In this document: positions 61,160-64,000 of the stretch, piece by piece
Layout of the letters: each line of letters opens with the position of its first letter
Numbering within the stretch: the stretch's first letter is position 1
Origin: Sipunculus nudus
Lineage: Eukaryota; Annelida; Sipuncula; Golfingiida; Sipunculidae
DNA length: 64,000 nucleotides
Assembly (NCBI GenBank): GCA_026874595.1
Contig: CM049309.1
Location: 41,989,079 to 42,053,078 of the forward strand
Reading direction: 5' to 3'
The notes under the pieces: model-generated
What the model was told of the DNA's origin: nothing
Database searches by the model: none
Seen by the model: only the letters and a program-made list of their open reading frames with translations
Position numbers and translations under genes: made by a program

Positions 61160-64000
61160 AGACAAAGTCGGGGGATACTATGTTTTCATACCGGTCCCGC
61201 CGCCGCCGCATATGAATCTTGTTGGCGCGATAACCCAAAAAATATTTCACGGAACTTTACCAAACTTGGTATATGTATAGATATGGGTAAGAGGACGACG
61301 CCTATTTAAAATGAGGTCATGACCTTTACTAGGAGAGTGTCCTTGACCTTGAATAGGTCCAATTTTGGGGAAAATCACACAAATTCTTTAATATCTCAAG
61401 AAATCTTGCATGGATTTATCCAAAAATCAAGTTGATGGAAGATCATGGATAGGGTTGTCATGTTCCAGAAACTGGTGGTGCCACCTATTATTCTTTACTT
61501 GTTTTCGTGCCGTTTAATACCCCCTAAATTGCCACCTTACAGCACTGTGAGCATTATAAGTCAAAAACTAATGGACAGATTTCTTTTATATTATGCATAT
61601 ACATAGGTATGGGTTATGGGATGATGCTTATTTAAATTGGGGTCATGACCTTTCCTATGATAGTGGCCTTGACCTTGAATATTGCCATATATGGTGAAAA
61701 TCACACACCTCTTATGATATCTCCAGTGTTGATAGCCATATGGATTTCAAACATGACTTATGTATGGCCCACCACTAAAGTAAGAACCCTATAGGTTCTA
61801 GGGTCATGAGGTCAAAGGTCAAGGTCACTGGACTGGCATTTTAAAAGATACTGTGGATGCATTTTAAGCCAAACTTTCATCCCAGGTCTTCCATCTTGAA
61901 TATATAGCTCACTTGCCAATAATAGATGATTAATATAAATTTTGGGGTCACAAGGTCAAAGGTCAAGGCCACAAGAGCTATCTGTCCAAAAATTAGTTTC
62001 TGGATGATAATTCCTGCTTTTATTGAAGTAATGATTTCAAAATTGACTTATATATGTCCCATTGAAAAAGCAAGACCCAAATTGATTTTGGGGTCATGAG
62101 GTCAAAGGTCAAGGTCACAGGAAACCTCTTTAAAAAGATTGTGGATGCATTTTCAGCCAAACAATTCATCTCAGATTTTTTTTTATCTTGCACATATAGT
62201 TCACCTGCCAAGAGTGGAAGACCCCTATCAATTTTGAGGTCACAAGGTCAAAGGTGAAGTTCACAGGAGCCATATGTCCAAAAATTAGTTTCTGGATGAT
62301 AATTCCTGCTTTTATTGATGTATGGATTTCAAACTTGACTTATATATGTCTTATTGGAAAAGCAAGACCCAAATTGATTTTGGGGTCATGAGGTCAAAGG
62401 TCAAGGTCACAGGACACATCTTTAAAAAGATGTGGATGCATTTTCAGCCAAACATTTCATCTCAGACCTTTCATCTTGCACATATAAGTCATCTGCCAAT
62501 AGATGAAGACCCCTATCAATTTTGAGGTCACAAGGTCAAAGGTGAAGGTCACAGGAGCCATCTGTCCAAAAATTAGTTTCTGGATTATAATTCCTTCTTT
62601 TATTGATGTATGGATTTCAAACTATACTTGTATTTGACCCATTGGAAATGCAAAACCGGAATTGAATTTCGGGTCATGAGGTCAAAGGTCAAGGTCACAG
62701 GAAACATCTTTAAAAAGATTGTGGATGCATTTTCAGCCATACAATTTATCTCAGATCTTTCATTTTGCACATATAGTTCACCTGCCAAGAGTGGAAGACC
62801 CCTATCAATTTTGAGGTCACAAGGTCAAAGGTGAAGGTCACAGGAGCCATATGTCCAAAAATTAGTTTCTGGATGATAATTCCTGCTTTTATTGATGTAT
62901 GGATTTCAAACTTGACTTATAAATGTCCCATTGGAAAAGCAAGACCCAAATTGATTTTAGGGTCATGAGGTCGAAGGTCAAGGTCACAGGACACATCTTT
63001 AAAAAGATGTGGATGCATTTTCAGCCAAACATTTCATCTCAGATCTTTCATCTTGCACATATAGTTCACCTGCCAAGAGAGGAAGAACCCTATCAATTTT
63101 GAGGTCACAAGGTCAAAGGTGAAGGTCACAGGAGCCATCTGTCCAAAAATTAGTTTCTGGATGATAATTCCTTCTTTTATTGATGTTTGGATTTCAAACT
63201 TGACTTGTATTTGACCCATTGGAAAAGCAAGACCGGAATTGAATTTGGGGTCATGAGGTCAAAGGTCAAGGTCACAGGAAACCTCTATAAAAAGATTGTG
63301 GATGCATTTTCAGCCAAACAATTCATCTCAGATCTTTCATCTTGCACATATAGTTCACCTGCCAAGAGTGGAAGACCCCTATTAATTTTGAGGTCACAAG
63401 GTCAAAGGTGAAGGTCACAGGAGCCATATGTCCAAAAATTAGTTTCTGGATGATAATTCCTGCTTTTATTGATGTATGGATTTCAAACTTGACTTATATA
63501 TGTCCCATTGGAAAAGCAAGACCCAAATTGATTTTGGGGTCATGAGGTCAAAGGTCAAGGTCACATCTTTAAAAAGATGTGAATGCATTTTCAGCCAAAC
63601 CTTTCATCTCAGGTCTTTCATCTTGCACATATAGTTCACCTGCCAAGAGAGGAAGAACCCTATCAGTTTTGAGGTCACAAGGTCAAAGGTGAAGGTCACA
63701 GGAGCCATCTGTCCAAAAATTTTTTTTGGATGATAATTCCATCTTTTACTGATGTATGGATTTCAAACTTGGCTTTGTTATTGACCCATTAGAAAAGCAA
63801 GACCAAAATTGATTTTGGGGTCATGAGGTCAAAGGTCAAGGTCACAGGAAACCTCTTTAAAAAGATTGTGGATGCATTTTCAGCCAAACAATTCATCTCA
63901 GATCTTTCCTCTTGCACATATAGTTCACCTGCCAAGAGTGGAAGACCCCTATCAATTTTGAGGTCACAAGGTCAAAGATGAAGGTCACAGGAGCCATATG
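61160..64000 (+). repeat. Family 5 tandem satellite with dense AGGTCA half-sites (runs off the right edge)
   Basis: The head GTCGGGGGATACTATGTTTT then CCGCCGCCGC resembles family 3. Two older units of about 327 bp follow (61311, 61640), then about eight units near 289 bp. Unit phase is read from GGGTCATGAGGTCAAAGGTC at about 61801, 62093, 62382, 62671, 62961, 63249, 63537 and 63819. Each 289-bp unit is itself a dimer: the second half ends GAGGTCACAAGGTCAAAGGT. Plus- and minus-strand frames of 60-75 codons recur per unit but are repeat artefacts. This lies inside intron 10 if the gene continues to the right. Confidence 0.85.

Noticed and set aside
62020-63411. Recurring 60-75-codon frames on both strands
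   Set aside because: They occur once per 289-bp satellite unit on both strands and differ by frameshifts; DNA repetition explains them.
60627-64000. SLC6 exon 11 (TM10)
   Set aside because: I looked for a GG-x-Y start after an AG and an open phase-0 frame; none was found before the right edge.

Overview
This is AT-rich, repeat-packed metazoan nuclear DNA. The repeats (hairpin-headed elements with GTCC tetranucleotide runs and internal tandem units, hAT elements, short TIR MITEs) and the intron-rich gene point to a lophotrochozoan, most likely a mollusc. I see no prokaryotic or organellar features. Nearly all short open frames are chance or repeat products.

One protein-coding gene is clear: a plus-strand SLC6-family Na+/Cl--dependent neurotransmitter transporter, closest by eye to the glycine-transporter branch. 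Ten exons are proposed: a predicted first coding exon at 42280-42427 and nine confident exons between 50262 and 60626. Every junction is GT..AG and every phase joins, giving 471 codons in one frame from the predicted ATG to the end of transmembrane helix 9. Helices 10-12 and the C-terminus lie beyond the right edge.

The left two thirds (1-42 kb) has no gene I can recognise. It holds (i) two related TTAAAGGG elements (459-1020, 1826-2304); (ii) a hAT-type element with an exact 8-bp target duplication (3942-6760) carrying a nested 1.9-kb hairpin-headed element; (iii) a fold-back element packed with ATGCAAAT octamers (6924-7482); (iv) six or more elements of two hairpin-headed families built from tandem units of about 335 bp or from a C-tract-containing body; one is inserted cleanly into a 41-bp minisatellite (10986-14190); (v) local tandem duplications; (vi) two copies of a third tandem-unit family (31040-31825, 34840-36005); (vii) MITEs with recognisable ends.

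The gene region has its own repeat pattern. Intron 1 ends in a 3-kb, 41-bp minisatellite; intron 4 ends in a 47-bp tandem array; intron 9 ends in a 50-bp array. In the 47-bp case the repeat unit plainly contains the splice acceptor and the first bases of the next exon, and the 41-bp unit carries the same TTTTCCAGAAGT as the exon-2 acceptor. The last 2.8 kb is a tandem satellite whose dimeric 289-bp unit carries dense AGGTCA nuclear-receptor half-sites in a fixed DR2-DR1-DR0 order. These two observations are the ones most worth following.
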